DNA of 64,000 nt from Dirofilaria immitis (Eukaryota; Nematoda; Chromadorea; Rhabditida; Onchocercidae). Below the pieces are notes generated by a model. That model saw only the letters and a program-made list of their open reading frames with translations. It was not told the origin of the DNA and ran no database searches. Shown here in pieces: positions 36,201 to 49,500 of the stretch. The translations under genes were made by a program, and so were the position numbers. The stretch spans positions 3,036,001 through 3,100,000 of the forward strand of contig JAKNDB010000087.1 of NCBI GenBank assembly GCA_024305405.1, written 5' to 3'. Numbering within the stretch: the first letter of the stretch is position 1; each line of letters starts with the position of its first letter.

Positions 36201-39117
36201 GTTTATTGTAAAAATTTTCCGACTTTTGTAAATTTCTCTTGAAACAAATAAAAAATTTACTTTTTTATGATGTATTCTTTGTAACTTTCATTATAGAATT
36301 TCATATTTAATTTTTGTCAAATTTAGCAGTTACAAAATTATTGCTTATCACTAATATTAGTTAGTGTTTTTCATTGTTAGTTTATTTATTTATGGTTATA
36401 TCAGTAACTACTCATTGGCATCTTTCACTTTATAATTTCTAAATATTACTTATTTACTTTTTGAATTATTGTCCAGCATGTGTAGTAATGCATATACTCT
36501 TATTCCTTCCCATCGTCATATGATTTCAATAGTTAATATAAATGAAGCTATTTGGAAAAAGAAGAAATGATTTTAAAGATTAGATGAAATAAAGAAGTGA
36601 AAGGTGGAAAATTTCTAGATATCAAAGAGATGCTAACTGTTACACAATATTTTCTTTTAATAACCAGTAAATGATTATTTTTTCTTTAATATATCCTTTG
36701 AAAAATTTACGAAATTTGATTAATTCGAATTTAAAATTTTAGATTTGATGAGATTTCTCTTCTACAGTATTCCTGAATCTTTCTCTGAATAATGAGCGAA
36801 GTAACATTTAAATTCAAAATACTCTAATAGAATTCTTAATATTACTTAATAATATAATGCAAAGTAAAACTGAAATTGAATTGAAACAAATTTCAGTTTT
36901 ATCACGCTTATTTGATTTTTATCTTGCAAACAATCCCATTTATTTGCATATGACTGCAAGAAGATAATTGAATAAAAGTTATTACAATATGTTTAGATCT
37001 ATAGAATTGATAAAATTAAATGAACTGTCGAGAGTATAAATGAATTGTTTATCACTGCTTGTTTTCTTTTTAAGATTTCTTTGTTGAAATTGAACAAAAG
37101 CGGTAGTGATAAGTCTACATAATATTCCATTAATCTTAGAATTATGATATTAAGAGTGAGAAAATTTGGGAAAATATATATTTGAATTATGAATTAAAAA
37201 CTATAACCTATTCTAAAATTTATTGCAATTAGATACAATTTTAACAATATGTTATGAAAAATTAATTTAAATATTCAGGAATGAATAATGATTTTCAAAT
37301 GGTTTTTTTTCCATTTAATGATATTACTTCAAATTTAATCTTCTGAAATTGGTTCTATCTTTTAAACTATTGAATGATTGAAAATCTACTAACTAATAAT
37401 AAACTCAAGACTACATTACTTTAAAGGCGTTAAATACGAGTGATTAATTTTTTAAAATTTAATAAGAGCCTAAAATATTTTACATTTTTGAGAATGATAA
37501 TATTATCATTGTGATATTAAAAAGTGCGCAACAAATGATGTTGGCACTATTGCAGGTACCAACATCACTGGACAACAATGAATGTGATTAATGCATCTGT
37601 ATATAATGAATGGTGCTTTTTCTAATTTAAATTTCTCAGGCACCTGCTTTTGCCCGGCAATACAAAAAACGGGCAAGCAAACTGATATCATTTCTTTGTT
37701 CCATTTAAATATCAAATAGATTATTTATTTATTTATTTATTCAATTTAAAAAAAAAAATCAAGAGCTGCAAATCCAATTGAAGCCAAGAAAAACAATTAT
37801 TCCTTTGTGTAAAATTCAATTTTATATTTTCTAACGATATTCAATCATTTTATTCAAAAAATTATTTCAATTCAAATTTTGATTCAAAATGAAAATATAT
37901 TTGATAAATTTTACAATATTAATATTATAATTACTATATTGAAATAATTTATTGGAGCAGTTTTTGAAATATATTATAATTTGTTATAGTAATAGTAAGT
38001 ATAAATATTCCTATATTTTTATCATAGCTATATATGAGAACGAATAATAGTTAGTTTTTAATAATTATGATAAAATTATAATTAATTAAAGGAAAAAACA
38101 TTCAAATTTAGAAGTTTTACCGAACTTTTTACATTTGTTTGTATCATAAGATATGTCGTATTATTGGATTTCTGATATGATCATTTAATCGTAGATCAGT
38201 TGACCTGCTGATACCGTAGAAATAGAAAGTGGAGAAGAAAAATGGAGAGGATGACAAAAATGATTTATGAACTGTAATGATGCGAAAATATTTGAATATA
38301 TTAATGATGATAATAATCGCTGATAACAATCTATCATTACTGCTATACGATGACCATTTACTAATCCAAATAACATATTCATTACATAAGGTAAACATAA
38401 AGGATTTTGTTTATATCAGTGAAAATGATTACGATTAGAAATTTCATTGAGATTTTCCATTAACTGCGATGATTTATATCAAAAATCATTTTTGATTATT
38501 TCAAAAGAATTTTTCTCAAGAAATTAAAATAGTATGATATGATTCTTTTCTGGATATTTTCGATCGCAAAAATTTTGTTATGCAAAAAGTAATTATTATT
38601 GATAATGGAATAAATTATTATCATTTAATAATAAGTTTCATTTATTTCCCTTTTCTTAATTTCACCTTTCATCTTTCACAATCTTTTTGAAATTTCATTG
38701 GGAATTTCATAAAAATGTTTTTCTGTAGGTTTTAAAAGAAAAAAAAAGAACGGAACACAGAGATTTATCGTACAATTTATTGATTTTTCATTTTTTTTTT
38801 TGTAAAATAATTCTTTAAAATACTTTCTGCAAATATTTCAACATTTTTAATCATTTAATTGATATAAGTTGTTTATATTTTTAAAATATTCATCAAAAAA
38901 ATATACAAAAAAGATTTTCTCAACATACGATATGATAGATCATCGATGAAAGGGAAAGATAAACAACGAAGATTTATTGCTCCCATTATCAATCTATTAG
39001 AACATTTTTTTTTCCTTCAAATTTTTCACATCTTTATAACCTCTATCTTATACTATGCCAAGTATTACAACAATAACAACCATTGATAAGCCACGTGTTC
39101 AGAATATACTATAAATA
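30227..39117. other. Non-coding spacer
   Basis: About 9 kb of AT-rich sequence. Open frames in it (for example 30,831-31,061, 32,554-32,754, 37,506-37,715 and 38,144-38,398) are short, hydrophobic or AT-driven, and lack splice context or family motifs. I see no gene. Confidence 0.45.
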
Positions 39118-39260
39118 AATAACAGTGTGGTAGCATATCACATAATGCAGTATTTAATACTGTAATCATTAAGCAACAGTGCAACATAATATATTATACA
39201 GTACTTACTAAGGTGAATATTATACTGTACTGAGGACAATAAATTATACTGTAAAGTCCC
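39118..39260. repeat. Cluster of TACTGTA/TACAGTA motifs
   Basis: Within about 140 bp, ATTATACAGTAC (39,194-39,205), ATTATACTGTAC and ATTATACTGTAA recur, with the near-palindrome CAGTATTTAATACTG at 39,148-39,162 and two AACAGTG copies. Repeated and inverted copies suggest a degenerate repeat element or a cluster of binding sites. Confidence 0.45.
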
Positions 39261-40010
39261 TTTATGCATGAGTTTCCTTTTTTCTTCCAGATATCTAATC
39301 ATCATGGTTTATTGCTTCAATTATTTTATTACTTAAATGATATACATAAGTTATAAAGCGGATAAATGCAAGGAATGACACAAGTGTGTGATGAAACTTT
39401 AAAGTGACGTAAGTATATTAAGGTACTAACGAACGGAAATACTTGCTCTCAAGTATATTCTGTCTCGTAGATATGATGATTTGACAGCTTCGAAGTTTAT
39501 TTATCTCTTCAACTCTTCTCTCTCTCTCTCTTCTCTCATCTTCTAAGTAGTATTTATTTATTTTTGAGATGTAAATTACTTGAATAGCTTATTCAACTAT
39601 TTCATTTATTTCATAATTAAAGTTATAAAAGACCGAGCGAACAAAAAAAAAATGAAAAGTTTATTTTCAAAAGATATAATATTCATTGATAGAATAGAAT
39701 ATATGAATGAGAATAAACAAATAAATAAATATGCCGTTCTCTTAACTTACAAAATATATAATTTTTATAAGTAAATTGAAATTTTGTGATGAAAACTAAA
39801 CTTTTTTCATATTCGAATGAAATTTTTTTTCATATTGGAATGGATAAATATAAATGATTGCATGAAAATTAAGACATTTCAAGCAAAAATTATCAAATTT
39901 GTTAAATGATTGATTATATCGATTTTTTAATAAAATGCTTGTTTAGCTATTTTTATTTATTCTTATTCGTTGGCAACTTCATATATTTTCTTTCTTAATC
40001 CCTTTATCTA

Positions 40011-40131
40011 TTCGTATGCTTTTTATTTAAACGTTCACATAACCTCTCTTTACAATACTCGTATACTTCATTACACGTTCGTATGCATTTTTATTTAAAC
40101 GTTCACATAGCCGTTCGTATGCTGATATATT
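40011..40131. repeat. Imperfect direct repeat of about 35 bp
   Basis: TTCGTATGC followed by TTTTTATTTAAACGTTCACATA occurs at 40,011-40,042 and again at 40,078-40,110 with a small indel. A third TTCGTATGCTG follows near 40,114. It is a local duplication with no visible function. Confidence 0.75.
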
Positions 40132-42349
40132 TGTCATACGATTATTAAATTTGATTATTTGCTAGAAACTATAGATGATTCAATTTGTATGCTAATGTAA
40201 AATTATTTCAAAAATTCTCAAATCCTTTTATTATCATCAGTTTTTATTTCATTTGTTTATATCTTTTACTTATATTAGATAAATAAAATTCATATATGTT
40301 AATTACGTCTGTTCAATCGAGAATTTTACACCTCCATAACTTCATTCTCTTCCTGAATTGTCCATTTTATCTATTCGCGTGTTTACCCTAATGTAATATT
40401 AATTCGTTTGTACATTTTTATTCCTTTCATTTCCTTCCAATTACTGACCTCATTTATCCAACAATTCTGACTTCACAATTTCTTCGCTTAATCGAACTTT
40501 CAATTTTCGGAATAAACGGGAAAAAGTAATCTCTCATTGATGACTTTAATTAATAGATTGATTAAAATATATTTTGATTTGATGTCCATAGTTTGGTATT
40601 GATGAATGAATCTTCTCGAGAAAAATGATTTTATTTATGTAATACCGGTGCATATAAAAATAATTGATGTCACAAATAAAAGACATATGTTGGCATTAAA
40701 TAACCAGTGATTCTTAATATCCTAAAAAAGTACATATAAAAAAGTATAGGATAAGCAGCAGTTAGATAGGTATCACTCAATGGATATATACCATTTGTTC
40801 GTAAAATTTGTATAGCAATTAAAATCGTCAATTGTCACCAATTATACATAGATCATTGCCATTGAAATTTTAACATTATAGTCGTTGTCAATTGATAAAT
40901 AATATATTATTTCATCTCATTTTTTTCTCTCTCTTTTTTGTTAAACAAAATTTTTGGTAAGAGAAATTTTGAAACGATTTGATTGAAGGATAGAAAGATG
41001 ATGGAATGATTTAGAAAGGAATAGAAAAGAGAGAAAAGAAATATTCGATATTTCAATTTATTCATTAAAAAAATACTATAATTTTCTACTCTTTTCCATG
41101 CAAATCTTTTTTGAAAACGGATGATACATTTTCCTATCACTTTTTTTTCATTTTAAGTTGTGGCCTAAGGACAGATCAATTTAAAGATTACATTAACATT
41201 TATCTATAAATGTCATCAATTCCCTTCTACAACACAACAATATTGTAGTTATAGAAATTATGAAAATAGTACGAAAATAGTATGCAAATCATATAGACAC
41301 ACAAATATTATGATAGCTTCTCATGCGTTTAGCAATATCTTGAATGATAATAAATTATAACAACTTGAAATTATTGAAATTCTTCATTAAAATGATTTTA
41401 ATTACTTTTTGTTAATTTAACAGCACTATTGCAATTTCATATTAGTTTTAAGTCATCAAGGAACAGCTATTAATAAATGTTTAATTATATTTCGTGCTTT
41501 ATAATTCTTGCAAAATGTAATTGTTTTTGAAAAATTCAAAATCAATAAATGAAATATTCTCAATTTTTAGTAATTTCTTCCTTTTGAATATATATTTCCT
41601 CTGTATATTGATGTGTTTATTTATCGATTTCAATTTAAAATGCAATAGGAATGAATTTACAATTTTAAATTAAATTCGCCAATGTTTGCTTTTCCCAAAT
41701 TATTTCAAAGGTCTAATGAAAGGATGGATAATATAACATATACATATGTGTTATCGTTTCATAAATATACAAAATTTGAGACATTTTAAAAGTTGATTGA
41801 TTTATGGAATTATTTCTGATGATATGTAAAAATTTTTTCCTTCTTTGAATTTATTTACCACTGAAACTGAAACTTCGGCAACCAAAAAATAGTCATTTCT
41901 TTATTTGTTATCACTGCATGTTTTTCAGGTTATCATTGCTAATAAATACTTATCACTGTTTTAAATAGCCATGTCGATTACTGTAACATAAAAACATGCG
42001 CAAAATAAAAGTGCATAAATTTAAGCATTTGTTTTAAATCACTGATTACGTACAAATTTGTATCACTCTCACATTTATAACTTTACCATGATGCCACCAC
42101 TAATAATATCAATCATTATCATTATCAGTAATATTTGAATATTCTGAATTTAAGATATCATTATTGTTATCAACAATTCTCGCGCATTCCTTTTATTTTT
42201 TTTTGTCCCTCTTAAATCGAACAGGATAACATATCTTCTCGCTAAATCTATCATCAGAAAGTAACTTTTGAATTTTTGAAAATCAAATTTCAACTGTCAT
42301 AGAGGAATAGCTACTGGCAGATGTCGAAAGCAAACATTGTGAAAAGATC

Positions 42350-42480
42350 GGTTGTCACATATGCAAACAAATATGCATTCATCCGAATTGTTCGTTCTTC
42401 TTTTTCTCGACAAATACGCCGAATACTAAACTGTATTATGACTCAATGAACTGCATCCAATGACGTAAATGACGTAAAGA
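42350..42480. promoter_or_regulatory. AP-1 site plus two CRE/ATF sites, POU-like sites
   Basis: TGACTCA at 42,439-42,445 is a perfect AP-1 site. TGACGTAA occurs at 42,461-42,468 and 42,470-42,477, nine bases apart, matching the CREB/ATF or CEBP-bZIP type. ATGCAAA and ATATGCAT octamer-like sites lie at about 42,360-42,380. Three full bZIP sites within 40 bp look like an enhancer; the nearest gene start to the right is eva-1, 10.4 kb away. Confidence 0.35.
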
Positions 42481-44820
42481 TAGACTGATTCCTTCCTTTA
42501 ATACGTTCTTTAATTTATCTGATCTGGGTTTTCCTATTTCCAATTTATTTTTCCTAATTCCAATTTACCTTTTTGCAAATTTATTGATTATTTGTAATCT
42601 TCGTTGTACTACTGGCTGTTTAGAATTTAGAACAAAAGAGTTGTCATAGTCCAATCAACTTTTGTCTAATTAAAAATTCTAACTATTTAAACAATTTCGA
42701 AAGAAAAGAGATAAACTCTAGAAAGTTTTACAATTAATATAACGAAACAAACCTAAGGATTAAAAAATAATCAAGGAGATGATCAATAGGAATACAAGTA
42801 ATCAATTCTATTATTAACAATATCATCTCAGTATGAAATGATTATTATCAAAGCACTTTTCTATTATCAATTTGATTCAATTAGATGAAAAATTTTCTCT
42901 TTCCAGTGATTATATTATTCGAAATAATATTTTTCCTCTCAAATTCGCTGTATTTCCAATATCCTTTTCAATTTTCTCATTGACCAATCATCTTTAATAG
43001 ATCTTTTTGTTATTACATTTTTATAATATCATAAAAATGACCTACTTAAGTATAACTTTCCTGTTTTTTTTTTTTTGAAATTATAAGAAAATGAAACTTC
43101 TATAATTTTGTGGGTATAATTTTAAATACGATAATGATAAATGAAATATGAGGCATAATTAATTTTAGAATAAATAACTATAATTTGATTTTGTGCATTT
43201 CGATTTTAAAAATGAATTTATTTCGTATTGTGATTTTCATTTAATTCATTTATATTATTTTCGCTTTTAATCTTCAAAATTTTTTGTTTAATTTGAAATC
43301 TTAATTACAATCGTTTATTTAGTATTTGCATCTCTTATTTGACTTCCTATTTAATTTTAATTTTGGACTAAATCATTGAATTGTTTGTTCAGCTTTAAAT
43401 TTCAATTATTTCTCTTAGAATCTCAATTTTATAAATTCGTTTCGTATTAGACGACTCACTGTCTCAATCAACGAGATTTCAGTTTACCGCTTTCTTGCTT
43501 ATTCTCGAATTATTTTGATTTAAGAAAAGTAAGATCCCTAGGCAAATCACAATCACTATTGCAATGAAAGGAAGGAAAAAATGATTCACGGTCCTTTTTT
43601 ATCCTATCTTAAAAATATTCTTTTATTATGGGCTAAAATATGCAGAACGAAGGAGCCTTCTTTTCTAATCTATGCATGTATATGTGTTATCACCTTTTTT
43701 TCGTCAATTATCATTCATTTCCAATATGATCGATCTAACATTCCTTCTAAAGTCATCGTAGCTTCAATTTTACTTGCTGCAATATATTAAATTTCTTATC
43801 AAAAATTCTTATTGCTGCATATATTTGTTTGATTTGTTTCATGCTTCCATACTGAGAAATTTGGATACTCAAAATTTCAACGAATATTTGAAATTTCAAT
43901 TTCAACATTTACGGACCACATCTATGAACAATAATCGTCTTCCATGATTGCACTGTGATTTTTAAATTAGTATTTCATTCTTCTTCTTAAAAATTACGAA
44001 ATTCATAATTCACTTCCTATTTTTGTTGCAAAAATGAACTTTCTAAGCTTGTTCATTTCTAATAACCTGTTGATTTCAAAGTTGTTCGTTTTTTTTTTTT
44101 TTTTTTTAAATTATCTATCAAACTAAGTGTTTCAATTAACTCACCAAAGAATGGACTTAAATGAACGATCATTCTCAATCATTGTTACATGATATTTCTT
44201 ATATTGTATAAGCTTTATGAATATATCTTTTGTCGCGCCTTTGTGCCATCCAACTTTTATCGACACAAAAATAAGATATTTTAGGTTGTGATTTTGAACA
44301 AGTTGCTTTTACTATCATTTTGGAATTATCATAGTAAATTTTAAAAATAATCCTCAATTTCCACAGAAACGTCAATTCAATAATTTACTAAATAGCAATT
44401 AATAATTTAAATATTTTTCAATTAGCAAGAAAATAGTAATTAAATTTAAAAAGGAGTAGAAGAGAGAAGTAGAAGAGATCAAAATTAATCCCATAATTCA
44501 AAGAATACTTTTCTCCTGAGAAAAAAAACATTTTCAATGCATTAATTACTTTTTCTTCTCTGTTATTTGATTTTATCTGTTTTCAAATCAAATTCCCCTG
44601 AGCAATGCTTAATGTTTGTTTCACTTCGATCATTGATAAATAATTCGACCTATTAGCTGATCATCCAGAAACTTCATGATTTTCCGACGCTTTGAAAATC
44701 AATTTTTGAAATCAAATGATTGAACAGCCAAAAGTTAATTGTAAAATATCTCCTCGCTGCATGGCATACACATCATTCGCAACGCCATTAAATAACCACA
44801 TTAGATGACCACCGCCGGTC
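42481..44820. other. Non-coding spacer
   Basis: AT-rich; the 69-codon frame at 43,581-43,790 is hydrophobic and unsupported. A run of 19 T residues lies at 44,089-44,107. I see nothing else of note. Confidence 0.45.
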
Positions 44821-44829
44821 GGGCGGAGC
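44821..44829 (-). promoter_or_regulatory. GC box (GCTCCGCCC on minus strand)
   Basis: GGGCGGAGC on the plus strand sits in a local CCGCCGGTCGGGCGG patch, the most GC-rich spot noticed in the spacer. It matches the Sp/KLF-type GC box. The same GCTCCGCCC core occurs on the plus strand 330 bp before eva-1. No gene start is visible beside this copy. Confidence 0.3.
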
Positions 44830-45060
44830 TTTTAATAAAATCCAAAGCAGTCCCTTCTTTCTTTCTTCTGTCCCATTTCTTCTTCATTCTGCCTTTTTGT
44901 CTTTCCGCAAATGCCATAAAGTCACAAATCATATGAAAAATGCTTCTTCATCTCTCAATTCATGCCATATCTTATCGAGATCATAATTCCACTTATTTTC
45001 GTGAATTCAACGCTGCTTGACCTTTTAACCCAAGGGCTAGCTTCTTTTCTCGCATTCTTA

Positions 45061-45345
45061 TTGTTTGTTTGTTTGTTGTTGTTGTTGTTGTTTTTATTAT
45101 TATTATTATTGTTGTTGTTATCTTCCTTCATCATACATAATCAATGCTGATAATTTTATGCATGAAGAATGTTATTTGTGCATGAAAATGATGTTTATCA
45201 TTGAATTTAGATATTTTAATTGTTCCCGCACTTTCGTTATTGTTATTGTCTGCTACCGTTTTTTTGTTGTGTCATTTTTTTGTTGTTATTGTTATTGTCG
45301 TTACTCTTATTACTGTTGTTATTTTATCGTTTCTGATAGCTTTTG
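45061..45345. repeat. GTT/ATT trinucleotide-rich block
   Basis: TTGTTTG and GTT/ATT/GTC triplet arrays lie at about 45,061-45,121 and 45,236-45,330. They create Leu, Cys/Tyr or Val-rich frames (44,962-45,355) that I do not treat as genes. Confidence 0.8.
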
Positions 45346-46071
45346 TTTACGGTGATACATTAAATAATTTTATTCTCTGATCTTTAATTGAATTATTTTT
45401 TTGTTTATTACTATAGTGATTCCATATATATTTTTATAAAGTTTCGATTTTCCTTCAAATACTCTTTGATTATGTGTAATATGAAGAAATTCATTTTTAT
45501 CATCTTTACTCGAATTCGAATTATTCGATACTTGTTTTCTATTCCGTTAATTTAGCCAGTTGTTTACTTATAAATTTAATTATTCACTATTGGACTTGTC
45601 TTTTTATTTACTTAAGGCTTTTTACAAAGAAACTGCAATGATTCGAAATTAAACTTATTTTTTGCTTAAAATATTTGATTTATTACAGTAAGACTTCGAA
45701 ATTTAATCATTAAATCTCGCCCGCTTAATTCAGTAAAGAGATAAGTGTGAAAATATGAAGTTTCAAGTATGGTTCATAAAAAGAACATGATGAGTAGATT
45801 ATCCAGAAAATAAATATGTATTTTGCAGAAGAGATATGGGTTAAGTCGAGATTATAACATATAAGCGGGAAAAGCATTTCTACTTGAATTACTTCATTTA
45901 ATAGTTTTTCTCGCTCATATTAATTCCATTTAATCAAGCTGATATCCGTTTCTTATCATTTTAAATGTGGCACTTAAAATTTTGTTTATATTTTAAGGTC
46001 AAATTCTGAATTCTCGAATTTTTTTAAAGAAATTCTTTGCTTTGTGTTTCTTGAATTTTTAAGAAAATTAG

Positions 46072-46518
46072 TCGGTTCAAGTTTGCATTTTTCAACTGTT
46101 TTTCAGGAATTTCAGTAAAAGTTATTTACAAGAGAAAGATACAAATTGCAAACCATTGCTGTCTGGCCTGAGCCAAATTGATAGTATTCGTAAATGTCGA
46201 AGATACTGCACAATTTCATTTCCTTCATTTTCTTTCAAAAATTTTTGCAAATATGTAAATTTATGGTTATCCCAGAAGAATTTCATATACATATATATTT
46301 CGATTTTATGCATCAATGTGTTATGGGAGATAAATTCGTTGGCCATTGGCCATTTGGTCATTTATTCTGTCGACAAAATTGATTTCATACCTCTAAAGTT
46401 TCATCTTCAACCTGAGCTTAGCGAAGTGGACACAGGAATGGAAATATGTATCATCTATATGATAGTTACCAAATTCTTATCAGCAAGTAATTTAATCGAT
46501 ATATTTATCAGTGGATAG
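46072..46518 (+). CDS. Orphan open frame, about 149 codons, unassigned
   Basis: The frame is open from just after a TAG at 46,069-46,071 to TAG at 46,516-46,518, the longest uninterrupted frame outside the helicase. An acceptor-like CTGTTTTTCAG ends at 46,106, so an exon could begin at 46,107 as FSKSYLQEKDTNCKPLLSG. Its middle has a hydrophobic stretch (FIYIYISILCINVLW) and its end is acidic then hydrophobic. No in-frame ATG precedes the first half, no family is recognisable, and the opposite strand is also open (46,122-46,361), which weakens the case. It is a candidate exon of an unseen gene, an old insertion, or a patch of lower stop density. Confidence 0.2.
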   Translation, partial: SVQVCIFQLFFRNFSKSYLQEKDTNCKPLLSGLSQIDSIRKCRRYCTISFPSFSFKNFCKYVNLWLSQKNFIYIYISILCINVLWEINSLAIGHLVIYSVDKIDFIPLKFHLQPELSEVDTGMEICIIYMIVTKFLSASNLIDIFISG

Positions 46519-49500
46519 TTAGTTGTACTTGATATTTGAAACTAAAGGAAGGGATGTAAAAGAATTATGCCGCTGCCTAATTTTCTTTTGAACATTTGAT
46601 AAATTATTCATATTTAGCCAAATCATATGTTATTAATGGAATATATTATGCTTGAGGTCATAGTAAATGTAAAGTGAAATAGAATAAAACTTGGATTTGA
46701 ATTAAAACAATAGAATATGGAATTATAAAATTTAAATAAATTTCAACAATATTTTCAACATTAATATCTTTTGATTCGCTTTTTAAATACGTATTTATTA
46801 GCAATAGAAATAAGGCGGTAAAGATGAAAAGAAAAGATTGGAAAGGAAGAGTTTTCTAAGATTTGTTATTATTTGAATCCAATAACTTATTCCAAAGAAA
46901 AAAAAGAATGTATAATCTTTATTAGTCCAATTTTGTTAAATATTGAAGAAAGAATTAAAGCATAATTTTTCTCTGATCATTTAATGCTTTGTTGTATTAC
47001 CGTATTTAATATCTTTCCGCTAATTTAATTTAATAAAAAATTATATAATAGCAATTTATTATATGAATGTGAGAGGCCGTTGATTCCTTTCATATCATCG
47101 TATCATTCATTCACTGATTCATTCATTCCGTATGAATAACAACGATTCTATCGGCAAGTTGCCATTTTGATTTCTTCGATCAACAATGGAAGATACTGAT
47201 CAACATGTTATTTAATCGATCAATGCTTGCTTGAATGTTTTGTGATTATTAAACTTATTGCTAAGAATGAAGAAAATAGTATTTTTTTTTCGCTATTATA
47301 TATTCAAGCTATATTTGCATAAACTGATAGGTTTTGTAAACAAGTACTTTTATTATGAAAGTAGTTAGCAGAAAATTGGATTTATCTATAAATTATAGAT
47401 TACTGTAATGATAATATTTCTTAACCAGATAGTTGAAAATTGATTTAAGTTATCAAATGAGCAATTGTAATGTGCGATATTTATTTTATGCTTCATATAA
47501 TGTCATTAGGAATCATTCAATTTCATCAAAATATTGCCTCAAAAAATTCCTTAATTTCTTGATTTTTCCTTAATCCCTGGAGAAATATTTAATTCTATGT
47601 AGTAGTTTAGCTTTAGACCGATCTAATATTTAATAAACTTAGTTCGGACGCTGCAAATCTATTTTTGCTTCTCATTCATATAATATTTTAAAATTTATAA
47701 TTTTGAAGTGCGGAAAAATGAATTCTCAAAATCTTTTATTCTCATTTCAGAAGAATGACTCATGATGTAGTCTTTTCAGAAAGTTATTTCTCCTCAAATG
47801 CACCAATCGACTTTTTCATGTTATTGTTTGAAATTGCTTAAGGAAAATAGTAAGGGTGGATTGAAATAATAGTTGCAAATAATTTTAGAGCTGAAAAAGG
47901 ATTGGATATTTTAAATTAACTACTGGATTCGCTTCTAATTCCTAAATCTTGGATTCAGAGGCAAAATTCAACAAATGATGAATGTATTTGGAAAATTTTG
48001 AAGAACTCGTTGCATTGCTAAATCTGTTTTTATTATTTGGTCAAGGCAAAATTCTCTTTGAGATTTGTTAGGCTAATCATTAATTTTCTAAGATTGAATA
48101 AGTTTGTAAAGTAGTTGATGATTTATACATTTCAAATCAATTTTATTTACAAAGAGAAACTGATTGATAGTAGTAATCAATTTTAAGACTATAAATGGTT
48201 GTGATAATAATGGTAATGTCAAGTATATTTTACGACTTTCAACCAATAGTAGTAATTTAATTATAGTCATAAATTGTTTAATCGAATTTAACTGAAAGAC
48301 TAATGTTTAATTCAAAATGAAAGAATTTAAGGAAAGATAATCAGTGTAGTATTATTGATTACTTTTATCGTTGATAGGAAATAATGCTTTTCTCTCGTAA
48401 ACGATACATTCTTTTCTTTAAATGTGTGAAAATTTAGATGAATGGAAATTTGAATTGCGGTATTACATAAAGGACATTAACGTCCATTATCTATTTTACT
48501 ATCAAATGATTTCCATATAGAGAAGGGTTTCAATATAATTAATGAATTATTAATCCATTTTATGTTGTGTTTAGCCAGCAATATTTATTTATATATAAAT
48601 AGCTTATAGCATTGATTTCTCGATGCAAAACAGATGTTCTTTTGCGCTTATTAATTAATATCGTTTGACTGTTAATTATCCATTTTTCAAGGTCAATTTT
48701 AACTAATATAGATGATGCAAATCAATACGTCTTATCGATTCGATCTTTTAAACAATATATGAAAATACCTTATTTTGTCAGCAAGAAAAACATTGCATAT
48801 TATCATCGATGTAAGTATATTTGATGATAATATTAAATTAAACATTTGCAATGCTTAACATGTCAGGCTTGGCTTGCCAAAGAATAATCAGCGCTTATTA
48901 TTTGAGAAGGAAAAACGAGACGAAGGCTTGGCCTTCGAGCCTTTTCCTAAGAAATGTGTATTGGTTATGCTTGTTGAATCGTAAACAACACAAAATGATT
49001 TGAGGCTAACGTATTTCAACTATTTTTATTATTTCTTTTTTGGTCAGCAAATGATAAAGCTGCTTTTCAGATTCTTTTACCTCTTTTGAAATAAATAAAA
49101 GTAATGGATTGATTTTTTCCATGAATGATATTTTTTAGATTGTTTTAATTAATCTTAATCCTAATGATCTTATAGGAAACAAAGATCAAATCTGTTTATC
49201 TTTGTTTGTTTGTTTATTTGCTAAATGGATGATGGTTTGTATTGATAAATTATCAAGTTTAAAGTATTGAATGGGATAAAATTATCAAAAACTTTAAGAA
49301 AAAATTGTCCAATTTCCATAATTAAATGTTCATTCTAAATTTATCAAATTCCCGAAATCTAAGGAAAAATATTATCATTTGTAAATAATAAAATTATAGT
49401 GATATAGGATAAAGGTAAGATAGGCTATTTGATGATATTTGTAAATAAATTTTTGAAGGAAAACACCTATACATTTATAAATATCATAAGAATAGACGTT

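Noticed and set aside
44962..45355. Two overlapping open frames of 62 and 96 codons, Leu-rich and Cys/Tyr-rich
   Set aside because: They follow the GTT/ATT triplet arrays and have no family features.
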